DNA from: Fusicatenibacter sp.
GTDB lineage: Bacteria > Bacillota > Clostridia > Lachnospirales > Lachnospiraceae
DNA: 36,188 bases
Direction: 5' to 3'
Assembly: GCA_022766945.1 (NCBI GenBank)
Contig: JALEOU010000027.1
Span: 1-36,188 of the forward strand
The translations under genes were made by a program, and so were the position numbers. Numbering within the stretch: the first letter of the stretch is position 1; every line of letters starts with the position of its first letter. The notes below the pieces were generated by a model. That model saw only the letters and a program-made list of their open reading frames with translations. It was not told the origin of the DNA and made no database searches. Below are positions 1 to 8,082 of the stretch, piece by piece.

Positions 1-129
1 GTACATCCGGTAACCGGATTCATTGACAAAGCTGGGCTTCAAGAGCCCCTTTTTGTCATAATAGCGGATGGTTCGGATGGTCACATGGGCCATCCTTGCA
101 AATTCGCCGGTTGTATAATAACGCTCCAT
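1..129 (-). CDS. MerR-family transcriptional regulator, N-terminus only
   Basis: Only the first 43 residues are in the window; the gene runs off the left edge. It begins MERYYTTGEFARMAHVTIRT and continues IRYYDKKGLLKP, which is the MerR winged helix-turn-helix: a helix-turn-helix followed by the conserved RYY-DxxGLLxP wing. The effector-binding C-terminal part is not visible, so the ligand cannot be named. It lies 41 nt downstream of rfbB on the same strand and could be cotranscribed with it. A MerR-type promoter with a 19-bp spacer stands upstream of rfbB at 1247-1277, so this protein is the obvious candidate to act there (inference). Confidence 0.85.
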   Translation of the reverse strand, partial: MERYYTTGEFARMAHVTIRTIRYYDKKGLLKPSFVNESGYRMY

Positions 130-170
130 AACCACCGCTCCTGTTCTCTCTTTGAAGAGCTGTTCCGTCT

Positions 171-1211
171 TTATTTCAAGTCTGCTTCTTCCAGGCGCTC
201 TCCATACATTTTTTCAAAATAATTCTGATACTCTCCGCTGATGATGTGCTTCCACCAGTCTTCATTGTCCAGATACCACTCGATCGTCTGAGCAATACCG
301 GTATCAAAGGTATATTTCGGTTTCCAGCCAAGCTCTGTCTCAATCTTGGTGGGATCAATTGCGTATCTTCTGTCATGTCCCGGGCGGTCTGCCACGTATT
401 TAATCAGAGATTCCGGCTTGTTTAAAGCTTTCAGAATGGTCTGAACCACCTGAAGGTTGGTCCGCTCGTTGTGTCCGCCGATGTTATATACTTCGCCGAC
501 TCTTCCGTTGTGAATAATCAGATCGATGGCCTCACAGTGATCTGACACATGGAGCCAGTCTCTGACATTCTGTCCGTTTCCATACACCGGAAGTTCCTCA
601 TCTGCCAGCGCACGGCTGATCATCAGTGGAATCAGCTTCTCCGGAAAATGATACGGTCCGTAATTATTGGAACATCTGGAGATCGTTACCGGAAGGCCAA
701 ACGTCCGGTAATATGCCAGGACAAACAGATCCGCACTTGCTTTCGAGGAGGAATACGGGCTGGAAGTATGAATCGGCGTCTCCTCTGTAAAGAACAGATC
801 CGGGCGGTCCAGCGGAAGATCTCCATATACTTCATCGGTAGATACCTGATGATATCTCTTTACACCGTATTTTCTGGAAGCATCCAGAAGCACACGGGTA
901 CCCATCACATTCGTCTGAACAAAAATTCCCGGGTCCGTGATGGAACGGTCTACATGGCTCTCAGCTGCGAAATTGACAACAATATCAAATCTTTCTTTTT
1001 CGAACAGATCCATAATAAACGGCTCATCCGCGATATCACCCTTCACAAAATGATAATTCGGCTTATCCTCCACCGGTTTTAAGGTCTCCAGATTTCCGGC
1101 ATAGGTCAGAAGATCCAGATTCACGATCTCATAGTCCGGATATTTATTTACCATATGATGCACAAAATTTCCGCCGATAAAACCGGCGCCTCCAGTTACC
1201 AATACTTTCAT
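171..1211 (-). CDS. rfbB: dTDP-glucose 4,6-dehydratase
   Basis: Short-chain dehydrogenase/reductase of nucleotide-sugar metabolism that converts dTDP-glucose to dTDP-4-keto-6-deoxyglucose, the second step toward dTDP-rhamnose for cell-surface polysaccharide. At 346 residues it has the usual family length. It shows the Rossmann glycine motif GGAGFIGG (residues 7-14), the STDEVYG motif with the catalytic Thr125-Asp126-Glu127, and the YxxxK pair Tyr153/Lys157. The start is supported by an AGGAGA ribosome binding site. No other rfb/rml genes are in the window, so it is an isolated copy, apparently paired with a MerR regulator. Its promoter overlaps the stop codon of the fucosidase gene upstream. 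Confidence 0.95.
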   Translation of the reverse strand: MKVLVTGGAGFIGGNFVHHMVNKYPDYEIVNLDLLTYAGNLETLKPVEDKPNYHFVKGDIADEPFIMDLFEKERFDIVVNFAAESHVDRSITDPGIFVQTNVMGTRVLLDASRKYGVKRYHQVSTDEVYGDLPLDRPDLFFTEETPIHTSSPYSSSKASADLFVLAYYRTFGLPVTISRCSNNYGPYHFPEKLIPLMISRALADEELPVYGNGQNVRDWLHVSDHCEAIDLIIHNGRVGEVYNIGGHNERTNLQVVQTILKALNKPESLIKYVADRPGHDRRYAIDPTKIETELGWKPKYTFDTGIAQTIEWYLDNEDWWKHIISGEYQNYFEKMYGERLEEADLK

Positions 1212-1246
1212 AATCCATCTCTCCTGTTTTCTTCATTGTTATCTAC

Positions 1247-1277
1247 ACTATAAAGGGTGACGCTGCGTCACGGTCAA
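1247..1277 (-). promoter_or_regulatory. MerR-type promoter and operator upstream of rfbB
   Basis: On the minus strand there is a -35 TTGACC (1272-1277) and a -10 TATAGT (1247-1252) separated by 19 bp instead of 17. The spacer holds a perfect palindrome, GTGACGC-T-GCGTCAC (1257-1271). An over-long spacer filled by a dyad is the hallmark of promoters activated by MerR-family proteins through DNA distortion. A MerR gene lies in the same predicted transcript. The -35 overlaps the fucosidase stop codon. Confidence 0.75.
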
Positions 1278-2659
1278 GCACTTTTTTTATGAAGTCTGAA
1301 TACCAGTGCAATCGGCGCGGAACCTCCTCTGCGCCCGGATGGTACCTTGACGCGGATACCGTTTTTCGTGTTCGCCCAGGTTAACTCCTCACCGCTATCC
1401 AGCAGCGTAATCTTTTCCACCGGCTGCGTGTAAGGAATCTCAACATAGGGTTCCACCGATTCCTGCTGCTGCGGATAAAGACGGATCGCATATACAAAAT
1501 CGTCTTTTTGGGTAAAGGAAATCGTTCCGCTCTGATAAGGTGCACAGATCCTTGTCCCGTAAATCGCTTCTCCATAGGTTTTCAGCCAGGCGCCCAGACC
1601 ATACAGGCTTTCCATTGCCTCCATGGGAATCCTTCCATCCGGCTGCGGACTCACATTCAGTGCCAGATTGCCTCCTTTTGCCACAATTCCTACCAGGGTA
1701 TTGACCAGTTCCCGCGGAGTTTTATACTGATCCGCATACTGATAGGTAAAATCCCCTCCAAGGCAAAGGCAGCTTTCCCATGGCACAAAAAGAGGTTCCT
1801 CCGGAACACACATCTCCGGCGTCACGTAGTTTTCATATTCCCCGCCGATGGTCCGGTCCACAGACAGCAGCCACGGCTGAATCTTTCTCGCCTCATCCAC
1901 GATCTCTCCAAGGCGGATATCCTGTCCGCCACGTCGGCTTACCCATCCGGCATCAAACCAGAGAATATCCAGTTTTCCATAATTTTCACACAATTCCATT
2001 ACCTGGTTTTTTGTGTACTGAATAAAGTTTTCCCATCGAACAGGATCCTGTTTCGGATCATACATCGGACCGCGGTTCGTCGGTCTGGCATCCTTTATTT
2101 CCGGTGTGCGGTAATAAGGCGTATGCCAGTCTGCCTTGGAAAAATAAGCGCCGATTCCCAGTCCCTGCTCGCGAAAAGCGTTAAACATACTCTTCACGAT
2201 ATCTGCATGCCGGTTGGTATGGTACGGGCAGTCCGGTGCTGTCACTTTATAATCCGTATAGTTCGAATCCCAAAGGCAGAAGCCATCGTGATGCTTCGTC
2301 GTCAGCAGCAGATACCGAAACCCGCAGTCCTTTGCCATCTGTGCCCATTCCTCCGGCTGAAAACGAATGGGATTAAACGATTTGTTCAGATCGTAGTACT
2401 GCCGTTTGAATTCTTCCATATCTTCTGTCCAGTTGATCTGATGTCTGGACCAGTCTCCATCCTCATCGCTGAGCGCCCAGGATGCAACGATTCCGGGCTG
2501 ACAGTACAATCCCCAGTGCATCATCAGCGCCAGTTTCTGATCCTGGAACCATTCCAGCTGCCGGCAGACTTGTGGATCTTTTGGCGGCACATAATCCCTT
2601 GCCGCGCTGTAATTATGTACACCCTGCTGTACAATCTCTTCTGCTTCTTCCATGCTCAT
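1274..2659 (-). CDS. Alpha-L-fucosidase, glycoside hydrolase family 29
   Basis: Retaining exo-glycosidase that removes alpha-linked L-fucose from glycans. The chosen start (461 residues, MSMEEAEE...) is preceded by GGGGAGG at good spacing; an in-frame ATG 27 codons upstream would overlap the promoter and has no ribosome binding site. GH29 landmarks are visible: MHWGLY near residue 47, TKHHDGFCLWDS with the substrate-binding HHDGF near 123-127, and LDILWFDAGW with the predicted nucleophile Asp236. There is no signal peptide, so it should act in the cytoplasm on imported fucosides. The C-terminal part (after about residue 345) resembles a beta-sandwich domain. It has its own promoter at 2720-2748. 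Confidence 0.92.
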   Translation of the reverse strand: MSMEEAEEIVQQGVHNYSAARDYVPPKDPQVCRQLEWFQDQKLALMMHWGLYCQPGIVASWALSDEDGDWSRHQINWTEDMEEFKRQYYDLNKSFNPIRFQPEEWAQMAKDCGFRYLLLTTKHHDGFCLWDSNYTDYKVTAPDCPYHTNRHADIVKSMFNAFREQGLGIGAYFSKADWHTPYYRTPEIKDARPTNRGPMYDPKQDPVRWENFIQYTKNQVMELCENYGKLDILWFDAGWVSRRGGQDIRLGEIVDEARKIQPWLLSVDRTIGGEYENYVTPEMCVPEEPLFVPWESCLCLGGDFTYQYADQYKTPRELVNTLVGIVAKGGNLALNVSPQPDGRIPMEAMESLYGLGAWLKTYGEAIYGTRICAPYQSGTISFTQKDDFVYAIRLYPQQQESVEPYVEIPYTQPVEKITLLDSGEELTWANTKNGIRVKVPSGRRGGSAPIALVFRLHKKSA

Positions 2660-2719
2660 TTCTGTTTTTCCTCCCCTGATTTTCATCTTAAGAATGCATC
2701 TTTTTCGCATTTCATAGGC

Positions 2720-2748
2720 ATTATAGGGATAATGGGACAAAAAATCAA
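2720..2748 (-). promoter_or_regulatory. Sigma-A-type promoter of the fucosidase gene
   Basis: Minus-strand -35 TTGATT (2743-2748) and a perfect -10 TATAAT (2720-2725) with a 17-bp spacer. The position just past the yaaA stop gives the fucosidase gene an independent promoter with a leader of roughly 55 nt. Confidence 0.75.
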
Positions 2749-2768
2749 TGGTTTCCTGAAAAAATTCA

Positions 2769-3530
2769 TCAGGTCGTTTTAGACTGGTTACTGTTCAGAA
2801 ATACCAGATGATCGGAATCGGAAAATTCTTCGCTGTAATGAAACAGGGCACAGGGGAATTCACGGATTTTCAGGAGGTCTGTTACCTGGTTTTCCGCAAG
2901 ATACCGCACCATCTCTCCCCTTGCCATCTTTGCGAGAGTTCCTTTCTGATGAATTTTTCCATTCTGCAGTTCTCCGAAAATGACGGTTATCATATGATCC
3001 TCCGGTCTCAGATAAGGTTCTATGCATTTTGCATATTCTTTGGATGCCAGGTTCAGAATGATTCCGTCTTCCTCCCACACTGCCTCATACAGACGGTTTC
3101 CCCAAAACTCATACAGATTTTTCCTGTTTTCCACTTTCAGTGCCGCCTGCATCTCCAGCCGGTAAGGGGTTACTCCGTCAAAAGGCGCCAGAACTCCATA
3201 AAACCCGGATAAAATCCGCAGATGATCCCGCAGATAATCCAGTGCTGCAGCTGTGAGTACGCCAGCTGCCATATGCTGGTACTGCAGCCCTTCGTAGGCA
3301 AAAAGTGCGGGTGTCAGGTTCTGCTCCAAATCCATCTCTTGAAGACGCCGGTAATTCTCCTGTGCCAGCTTGTTATTGCATTTCCACAGTTCCTGCAATT
3401 CCCCGAACGATTTGCCGCAAAGCAATCTGTGCAGCAGCTTCGTATCTTCCAGGAAAACGGGAAGCTGCTCTGCCACAAAATCATCATTTCTCACATTCAT
3501 CTTCTTGGCTGGTGATAGGATAATCTTCAT
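2769..3530 (-). CDS. yaaA: Peroxide stress protein YaaA (DUF328/UPF0246)
   Basis: 253 residues beginning MKIILSPAKKMN, the diagnostic N-terminus of the YaaA family. In Escherichia coli YaaA lowers intracellular unincorporated iron and limits Fenton damage during peroxide stress. Other family landmarks are the LSGFYGVLAPFDGVTPYRLEM segment near residues 108-128, with the tract ILNLASKEYAK further on. The ATG follows the bcp stop codon directly, with no bases between, and its ribosome binding site GGGAG lies inside the end of bcp. This points to translational coupling, and the pairing with a peroxidase supports a shared peroxide-defence role. Confidence 0.93.
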   Translation of the reverse strand: MKIILSPAKKMNVRNDDFVAEQLPVFLEDTKLLHRLLCGKSFGELQELWKCNNKLAQENYRRLQEMDLEQNLTPALFAYEGLQYQHMAAGVLTAAALDYLRDHLRILSGFYGVLAPFDGVTPYRLEMQAALKVENRKNLYEFWGNRLYEAVWEEDGIILNLASKEYAKCIEPYLRPEDHMITVIFGELQNGKIHQKGTLAKMARGEMVRYLAENQVTDLLKIREFPCALFHYSEEFSDSDHLVFLNSNQSKTT

Positions 3531-3983
3531 CTATAACTCCCTTAACATCTCGGCCGGATTCTCCGCCGCCTTCACTTTGCCGAACGCTTTCACAATGATC
3601 CCGTTTTCATCGATCAGATAGGTTGTCCGCACAACACCCATGGTAACTTTCCCATAGTTTTTCTTTTCTTTCCAGACATCATAGGCCTGGATTGCCTGCA
3701 GCTCCGTATCCGAAAGCAGAGTAAACGGAAGGCCATACTTCTCCTCAAATTTCTTATGAGATGCCACACTGTCTTTGCTGACTCCAAGGATGACTGCACC
3801 CTTTTCTGCAAACTGCGGGTATAATTCGCCAAATCCACATGCCTGCTTTGTGCAGCCGGATGTAAGATCTTTCGGATAAAAATAAAGAATCACTTTTTTG
3901 CCAAGATACTCTTCCAATGTATGGCAAACGCCATTCTGATCCGGCAGGGAAAACACCGGCGCTTTTGTTCCAGGTTCTAACAT
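3531..3983 (-). CDS. bcp: Thioredoxin-dependent thiol peroxidase (BCP/PrxQ family)
   Basis: 150-residue peroxiredoxin of the bacterioferritin-comigratory-protein group, which reduces hydrogen peroxide and organic hydroperoxides using thioredoxin. The active-site segment FYPKDLTSGCTKQACGF carries the peroxidatic Cys44 and a resolving Cys49 five residues later, the typical atypical-2-Cys spacing of this family. The N-terminal LEPGTKAPVFSLPDQNG is also characteristic. The start has a GGGAGG site at normal spacing and a clear promoter at 4016-4044. It is the first gene of a two-gene operon with yaaA. Confidence 0.95.
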   Translation of the reverse strand: MLEPGTKAPVFSLPDQNGVCHTLEEYLGKKVILYFYPKDLTSGCTKQACGFGELYPQFAEKGAVILGVSKDSVASHKKFEEKYGLPFTLLSDTELQAIQAYDVWKEKKNYGKVTMGVVRTTYLIDENGIIVKAFGKVKAAENPAEMLREL

Positions 3984-4015
3984 TTTGCATTCCTCCCATC
4001 CTGCTGTTTATACAG

Positions 4016-4044
4016 AGTGTAGCATGCAAAATCCGAAAAATCAA
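4016..4044 (-). promoter_or_regulatory. Promoter of the bcp-yaaA operon
   Basis: Minus-strand -35 TTGATT (4039-4044), 17-bp spacer and extended -10 TGCTACACT (hexamer TACACT at 4016-4021). No obvious Fur/PerR-like dyad is apparent next to it. Confidence 0.7.
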
Positions 4045-4094
4045 TGCATCTGCACCGGGATCTGTTTTCTGCACAGCGTCCGCTGCCGCAATTG

Positions 4095-5159
4095 TTATAC
4101 GCCGCCGGAACAGTATCCCTGCTTCAGGCTGAGAAGTACCGTAAGCCCAACCGGAAACGCAATGATACCGACAATACCTGCTGCTTTCAGACCGAGATAC
4201 ATCGCAAGAAGGGTTGCCAGCGGATGCAGACCGATTTGTCTGCCGACCAGATGCGGCTCCAGAATATTGCGGATTACCGTGATGATCAGATACAAAACCA
4301 GGATACCAATTGCCAGGGAGGTTTCTTTTGTCATCAGAAGAAAAATGGCCCAGGGAATGAGAATTCCCCCGGTTCCAAGCACAGGAAGTATGTCGAAAGC
4401 AGCGATCATAAGTCCAATCAGTGCAGCATACGGAATTCTAAGGATCAGAAAGCCAAGCGTCAGTTCCAGAAACGTGATCAGAAATAACAATGTATAGGAT
4501 TTCAGATAGATCAAAAGTGCATTTTTTACATATAGTTCAATTTTTTCGATGACCAGCCGCTGTTTTACCGGCAGATGCTCTCTGAAAAATGCGATTATCC
4601 CATCATAATCCAGTGTAATAAAAAAAGTGGCAATCACTGTAATGGCAATCTGAACCATACAATTTGGAATCCGAACAAGGCCTTCCGAGATACATTTTAT
4701 GAGCCCAATGGAAAACTCTGTGATCTGCTTTTCCATGTTCTCAATAAAATTCTGAATCATACTATTGATATCGGAAGACATCTCCACACTGACTCCCGAT
4801 GCGGCCAGTTCCACACGACGGGAAACTCTTTCCAAAAATGGAAGCACGGTTGTTTCATAGAATGCAGGTGCCGCGTCGATCAGATGGCCTGCCGCTTCCA
4901 GCAGTTTGATACTGAAAAAAACTACTGCAGCAAACAACAGAAAATAAAAGAGTCCAACAAAGATCGCCAGCAGGATTCTTTTCTTTCTCCGTGATATTTT
5001 TCCAAATCTTTTCACCGGCATCTGAAGGAGAAAAGATACAAAAAACGCAATCAGAAAAGGCATAACAAGAGGAAGAAGGTAACGGCATACTCCCAGCAAA
5101 ATTCCAAGAAGCAGCAGATAATAAAGCAAATTGATCAGAAATTGTTTCTTTTTCTCCAT
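4095..5159 (-). CDS. AI-2E family membrane protein, YtvI-like
   Basis: 354-residue polytopic membrane protein of the PerM/AI-2E transporter family; the closest match by eye is the sporulation integral membrane protein YtvI. Several hydrophobic segments flank a central hydrophilic amphipathic region (about residues 85-160). The C-terminal family signature DILPVLGTGGILIPW is present, followed by IRNILEPHLVGRQIGLHP. The start was moved to the ATG preceded by GGAG at 7 nt; an in-frame ATG 22 codons upstream lies too far from its nearest Shine-Dalgarno. The transport substrate is unknown. The sporulation link is family knowledge, not seen here. Confidence 0.82.
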   Translation of the reverse strand: MEKKKQFLINLLYYLLLLGILLGVCRYLLPLVMPFLIAFFVSFLLQMPVKRFGKISRRKKRILLAIFVGLFYFLLFAAVVFFSIKLLEAAGHLIDAAPAFYETTVLPFLERVSRRVELAASGVSVEMSSDINSMIQNFIENMEKQITEFSIGLIKCISEGLVRIPNCMVQIAITVIATFFITLDYDGIIAFFREHLPVKQRLVIEKIELYVKNALLIYLKSYTLLFLITFLELTLGFLILRIPYAALIGLMIAAFDILPVLGTGGILIPWAIFLLMTKETSLAIGILVLYLIITVIRNILEPHLVGRQIGLHPLATLLAMYLGLKAAGIVGIIAFPVGLTVLLSLKQGYCSGGV

Positions 5160-5200
5160 GCGCTTCTCCTCTCTTATGGATCCTTCCCCCATTTTCTTTT

Positions 5201-5233
5201 TTAACGGAAATATCTGCTTACGCATGCGAGCAT
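5201..5233 (-). CDS. Possible 10-codon leader ORF before the YtvI-like gene
   Basis: A consensus Shine-Dalgarno AGGAGGT sits 5 nt before an ATG that opens the peptide MLACVSRYFR and stops 41 nt before the YtvI-like start. The ribosome binding site is stronger than that of the main gene. It may be a leader peptide or chance; the in-frame YtvI alternative start at 5225 lies inside it in another frame. Confidence 0.3.
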   Translation of the reverse strand: MLACVSRYFR

Positions 5234-5360
5234 GCTTTACCTCCTGGCAGCCATACGGGATTTTTATAGTAAAATTATGCTCTGTTTTTCTCTATTCTAT
5301 GCCAGCGAACCATCTTCCAATTCGCAAAATTTCCATAGAACAGCCCCCATTCCCAAACGC

Positions 5361-5436
5361 AAAAAGATCCACCGGATCTTTTGCCGCATGCATGGCAATA
5401 AAAAACAGCCTTGCTCTCAGTGCGAGGGCCAGGCTG
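5361..5436 (-). terminator. Tandem intrinsic terminators after the dehydrogenase gene
   Basis: Two hairpins follow the stop codon at 5452 on the minus strand. The first (5406-5436) pairs CAGCCT...AGGCTG arms with one mismatch and a 5-nt loop and runs into TTTTTT. The second (5361-5382) pairs AAAAGATCC with GGATCTTTT around a 3-nt loop; its A- and T-tracts make it work in either direction. Confidence 0.75.
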
Positions 5437-5451
5437 CTCCATCTTTTCCTA

Positions 5452-6450
5452 TTAAAAACGATTGACCACATGAAGCGGTGTTTTGCCGTCTGCCACATCA
5501 CGAATCGCTTTCCAGATCATCGCATAACCTCTTCGAAAACTTGATGCGGTAATACCGCCGATGTGGGGGCTGAACAGCAGCTTTCGCTGTATTTCTTCCG
5601 GCTGATTCACCAGAATATGATCGGTCTGTACCGGTTCGAATTCCAGAGTATCCAGTCCTGCCATCGCCAGCTTACCGCTTTTCAGCGCGCGTACGATCGC
5701 TGCAGAATCTGCCACTTCTCCGCGTGCTGTATTGATAAAATACGAGCCATCCTGCATTTTCTCAAAAAACGCATCATTCGCCATATGGTAAGTGTTCTCT
5801 GTCACAGGCACATGCATGCTGATCATATTACAGGTGGAAAGCAGTTCATCCAGCGGAAGATAGGATGCCCCGTATTCCTTCTCCGTTTCTTTTGTTTCCG
5901 GTGTTCTTTTATAGTAATAGACTTTTGCATGGAAAGCATTCAGAAGCTTCGCCAGACTTTTGGCAATATCGCCAAAGCCGATCAGTCCAACCTGGCAGTC
6001 TGCAAGTTCCAGCAAATTTCCCTGTTTCATATAATTTTCTTTTTTGATAATCTGATTTCCGTCATAAACCGCCTGGTCCCCGTTTTTTACATCACGCAGA
6101 ACCCCCAGCATCAGCAGGATCGTCTGTTCTGCCACTGCAGAAGCATTCATTCCCTGACAGTTGCACACAAACACCCGTTTTCCGCTTGCGGCATTCAGAT
6201 CGATTCCATTATAACCAACCCCTTCTGAATGAATCATCTTAAGTTCCGGCATGCCATTGATCACCTCTTTTGTGATCGCTGCCATGGCATCGGCCACAAT
6301 CACCTGTGCATCCGCTGCGCACCTAAGATACTGTTCCGCAGGCAGGCCCATGGGAAGATCCACCAGTTCGATGGTATCCATAAGCCCAGGATCAGCGGCG
6401 TATCGTTCCATATTTCCTGCTTTTCCGACGTGCAACACTTTCAATGCCAT
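5452..6450 (-). CDS. D-isomer-specific 2-hydroxyacid dehydrogenase
   Basis: 332-residue NAD(P)-dependent oxidoreductase of the D-2-hydroxyacid dehydrogenase family (related to phosphoglycerate, hydroxypyruvate and D-lactate dehydrogenases). The nucleotide-binding motif VGLIGFGDIAKSLAKLL begins at residue 154. The catalytic set is visible: Arg243 in INTARGEVADSAAIVRAL, Glu270 or Glu272 in GLDTLEFEP, and His296 in SPHIGG. There is no C-terminal ACT domain, so it is not a classical feedback-regulated SerA. The substrate is unknown. The ribosome binding site AAGGAGGGG is strong. It starts 36 nt after the MATE stop on the same strand, so the two are probably one operon ended by tandem terminators. 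Confidence 0.92.
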   Translation of the reverse strand: MALKVLHVGKAGNMERYAADPGLMDTIELVDLPMGLPAEQYLRCAADAQVIVADAMAAITKEVINGMPELKMIHSEGVGYNGIDLNAASGKRVFVCNCQGMNASAVAEQTILLMLGVLRDVKNGDQAVYDGNQIIKKENYMKQGNLLELADCQVGLIGFGDIAKSLAKLLNAFHAKVYYYKRTPETKETEKEYGASYLPLDELLSTCNMISMHVPVTENTYHMANDAFFEKMQDGSYFINTARGEVADSAAIVRALKSGKLAMAGLDTLEFEPVQTDHILVNQPEEIQRKLLFSPHIGGITASSFRRGYAMIWKAIRDVADGKTPLHVVNRF

Positions 6451-6486
6451 AAAAACCCCTCCTTGATTCTAAACTGCATGATTCCT

Positions 6487-7836
6487 TCATTTCCATCCGG
6501 CTTTCCTGCATGTCACGAAATAATACGGCACTTCAAACACCAGCATCACCGTCCATCCGATGGCGCAGGCGAACGTAATACCGACCATTCCGATCCTGGG
6601 TGCGAGAAGATACGTAAATAAGGTGCGAAAGGAAATCTGAATCGTCGTACCGATAATCGTGGTATACATTTTTCCGACACCACGGAAAAATCCCTGGAAT
6701 ACATTCGTCATGGCAGGCCACAGATAGAAGAATGCCATATACATCAGATAAGTGCTGCCAAGGCTGATAACCTCTTTGGCTCCCTCTCCGGTTACAAAAA
6801 GAGAAACGATCGGCCTCCGGAAGCATGCGGTGATCGTTCCAATGATCACCCAGTAGCCAATCTCCAGGACAATTCCGGCGCGGAATCCCGGCCGGATTCG
6901 CTCCTTTTTCCCGGCTCCCCGATTCTGCGCAAGAAACGTGGAGACTGCCGAGGCAATTCCCTGCTCCGGGATGCACGCAAAATCATCCATCTTCGTCACC
7001 GCCTGAAAAGCCGCAATCACATTAACTCCCAGTGCATTGACCTGCCCCTGTATCAACAGCTTTCCGATGGGCTGCACAGCCTGCTGAAATGCGGTGGGAC
7101 CTCCGTAGCTGAGGATTTTTTTCAGCATAGACCGATGAATCTTCCACTGATTCTTCTGCGGCCAGAGTTCTCTTTCCCCGGTCAGCATATAGCGGCATGC
7201 AAGAATGGCGGAGACAGCTTCCGCGACAACGGTTGTCACGGCACTGCAGACAATGCCAAATCCAAAAATTCCAAGAAAGATCAGATCCAGAACCGCATTT
7301 AAAATCGCGGAAAAAGCCAGAAATTTCAGCGGTGTTTTGGAATTTCCCACACTTTTCAGGCCGGCAGACAACGCATTGTAGAAAAAAGTAAAAGGCATCC
7401 CAAGGAAAGTGATCCGAAGATAGGTCACCGTGATCCCATGGATCTCTTCCGGAACTGCCATCAGATGCAGCATCTGTGGAGAAATCAGGATACAGACAGC
7501 CGAAATCGCCAGAGAGACCGCCGCTCCGGACAAAAGCATGGTCGCCATGGCCCTGCGAAGCATATCATAATCTTTCGCACCAAAGTATTCACTCATCAGA
7601 ATACCGGCACCGATACACAACCCCGTAATTGCCAGAATCACCAGGTTCATAATCGGGCCTGCGATTCCCTCGGCGGCCAGAGCTTCCCTGCCGATAAAGC
7701 GGCCTGCAATCATCGAATCAATCGCGTTATATGCCAGCTGCAGCCAGTTTCCCAATAATAGCGGAAGCGCATATCTCCAAAGATGAGAATATGTGCTTCC
7801 GGTTGTCATATCCTGCATTTCTCTTTCGCCATCCAT
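6487..7836 (-). CDS. MATE-family multidrug/metabolite efflux transporter (first of three)
   Basis: 449-residue member of the multidrug and toxic compound extrusion family, a cation-coupled exporter with twelve predicted membrane segments. The N-terminal LPLLLGNWLQLAYNAIDSMI and GRFIGREALAAEG stretches match the MATE first-helix region, and the two halves show the usual internal repeat (PTAFQQAVQPIGKLLIQGQVN in the second half). The start is uncertain: the predicted transcription start lies only about 15 nt upstream, and ATGs at codons 1, 7 and 10 are all possible, none with an ideally spaced site. It is probably cotranscribed with the downstream 2-hydroxyacid dehydrogenase, suggesting export linked to an acid or redox product (inference). 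Confidence 0.92.
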   Translation of the reverse strand: MDGEREMQDMTTGSTYSHLWRYALPLLLGNWLQLAYNAIDSMIAGRFIGREALAAEGIAGPIMNLVILAITGLCIGAGILMSEYFGAKDYDMLRRAMATMLLSGAAVSLAISAVCILISPQMLHLMAVPEEIHGITVTYLRITFLGMPFTFFYNALSAGLKSVGNSKTPLKFLAFSAILNAVLDLIFLGIFGFGIVCSAVTTVVAEAVSAILACRYMLTGERELWPQKNQWKIHRSMLKKILSYGGPTAFQQAVQPIGKLLIQGQVNALGVNVIAAFQAVTKMDDFACIPEQGIASAVSTFLAQNRGAGKKERIRPGFRAGIVLEIGYWVIIGTITACFRRPIVSLFVTGEGAKEVISLGSTYLMYMAFFYLWPAMTNVFQGFFRGVGKMYTTIIGTTIQISFRTLFTYLLAPRIGMVGITFACAIGWTVMLVFEVPYYFVTCRKAGWK

Positions 7837-7854
7837 TTCCTTTGATCTTTTGAA

Positions 7855-7884
7855 AGTATATCACACTCCCTGCTGAACTGACAA
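7855..7884 (-). promoter_or_regulatory. Promoter of the MATE-dehydrogenase operon
   Basis: Minus-strand -35 TTGTCA (7879-7884), 18-bp spacer and extended -10 TGATATACT (hexamer 7855-7860). The transcript would begin about 15 nt before the first ATG, leaving a very short leader. Confidence 0.65.
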
Positions 7885-7950
7885 TCGAAATATTACTTTC
7901 CAGGCAACAACGTTTCGTGTGATCTCTGTACAGTAACAGGCAATAATTTA

Positions 7951-7980
7951 TTGACACCTCTGCAGTTCAAGGTGTATACT
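7951..7980 (+). promoter_or_regulatory. Promoter of the ABC importer operon
   Basis: Consensus -35 TTGACA (7951-7956), 18-bp spacer and -10 TATACT (7975-7980). The leader to the first ATG is about 95 nt and contains a hairpin. Divergent from the MATE promoter about 70 bp away. Confidence 0.8.
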
Positions 7981-7992
7981 ATAAGAGTTTAA

Positions 7993-8018
7993 CGGCACTT
8001 TGCTCCTTTAAAGTGCCG
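7993..8018 (+). promoter_or_regulatory. Hairpin at the 5' end of the importer transcript
   Basis: Perfect 9-bp stem CGGCACTTT / AAAGTGCCG with an 8-nt loop containing CTCCTTT, starting within 10 nt of the predicted transcription start. There is no U-tract after it, so it is not a terminator. A 5' stem of this type often stabilises mRNA. The pyrimidine loop could also pair with the GGGAGGA ribosome binding site at about 8070; that is speculation. Confidence 0.5.
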
Positions 8019-8082
8019 CATTTACCAGAGGATACTTAGGAAGGCATACTGAAAAGATTACAAAAACAGGGAGGATTTTAAA

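Noticed and set aside
1508-2782. 424-codon open frame on the plus strand
   Set aside because: It lies opposite the GH29 fucosidase, whose motifs, ribosome binding site and promoter are convincing. The plus-strand protein shows no domain and is a mirror of codon bias.
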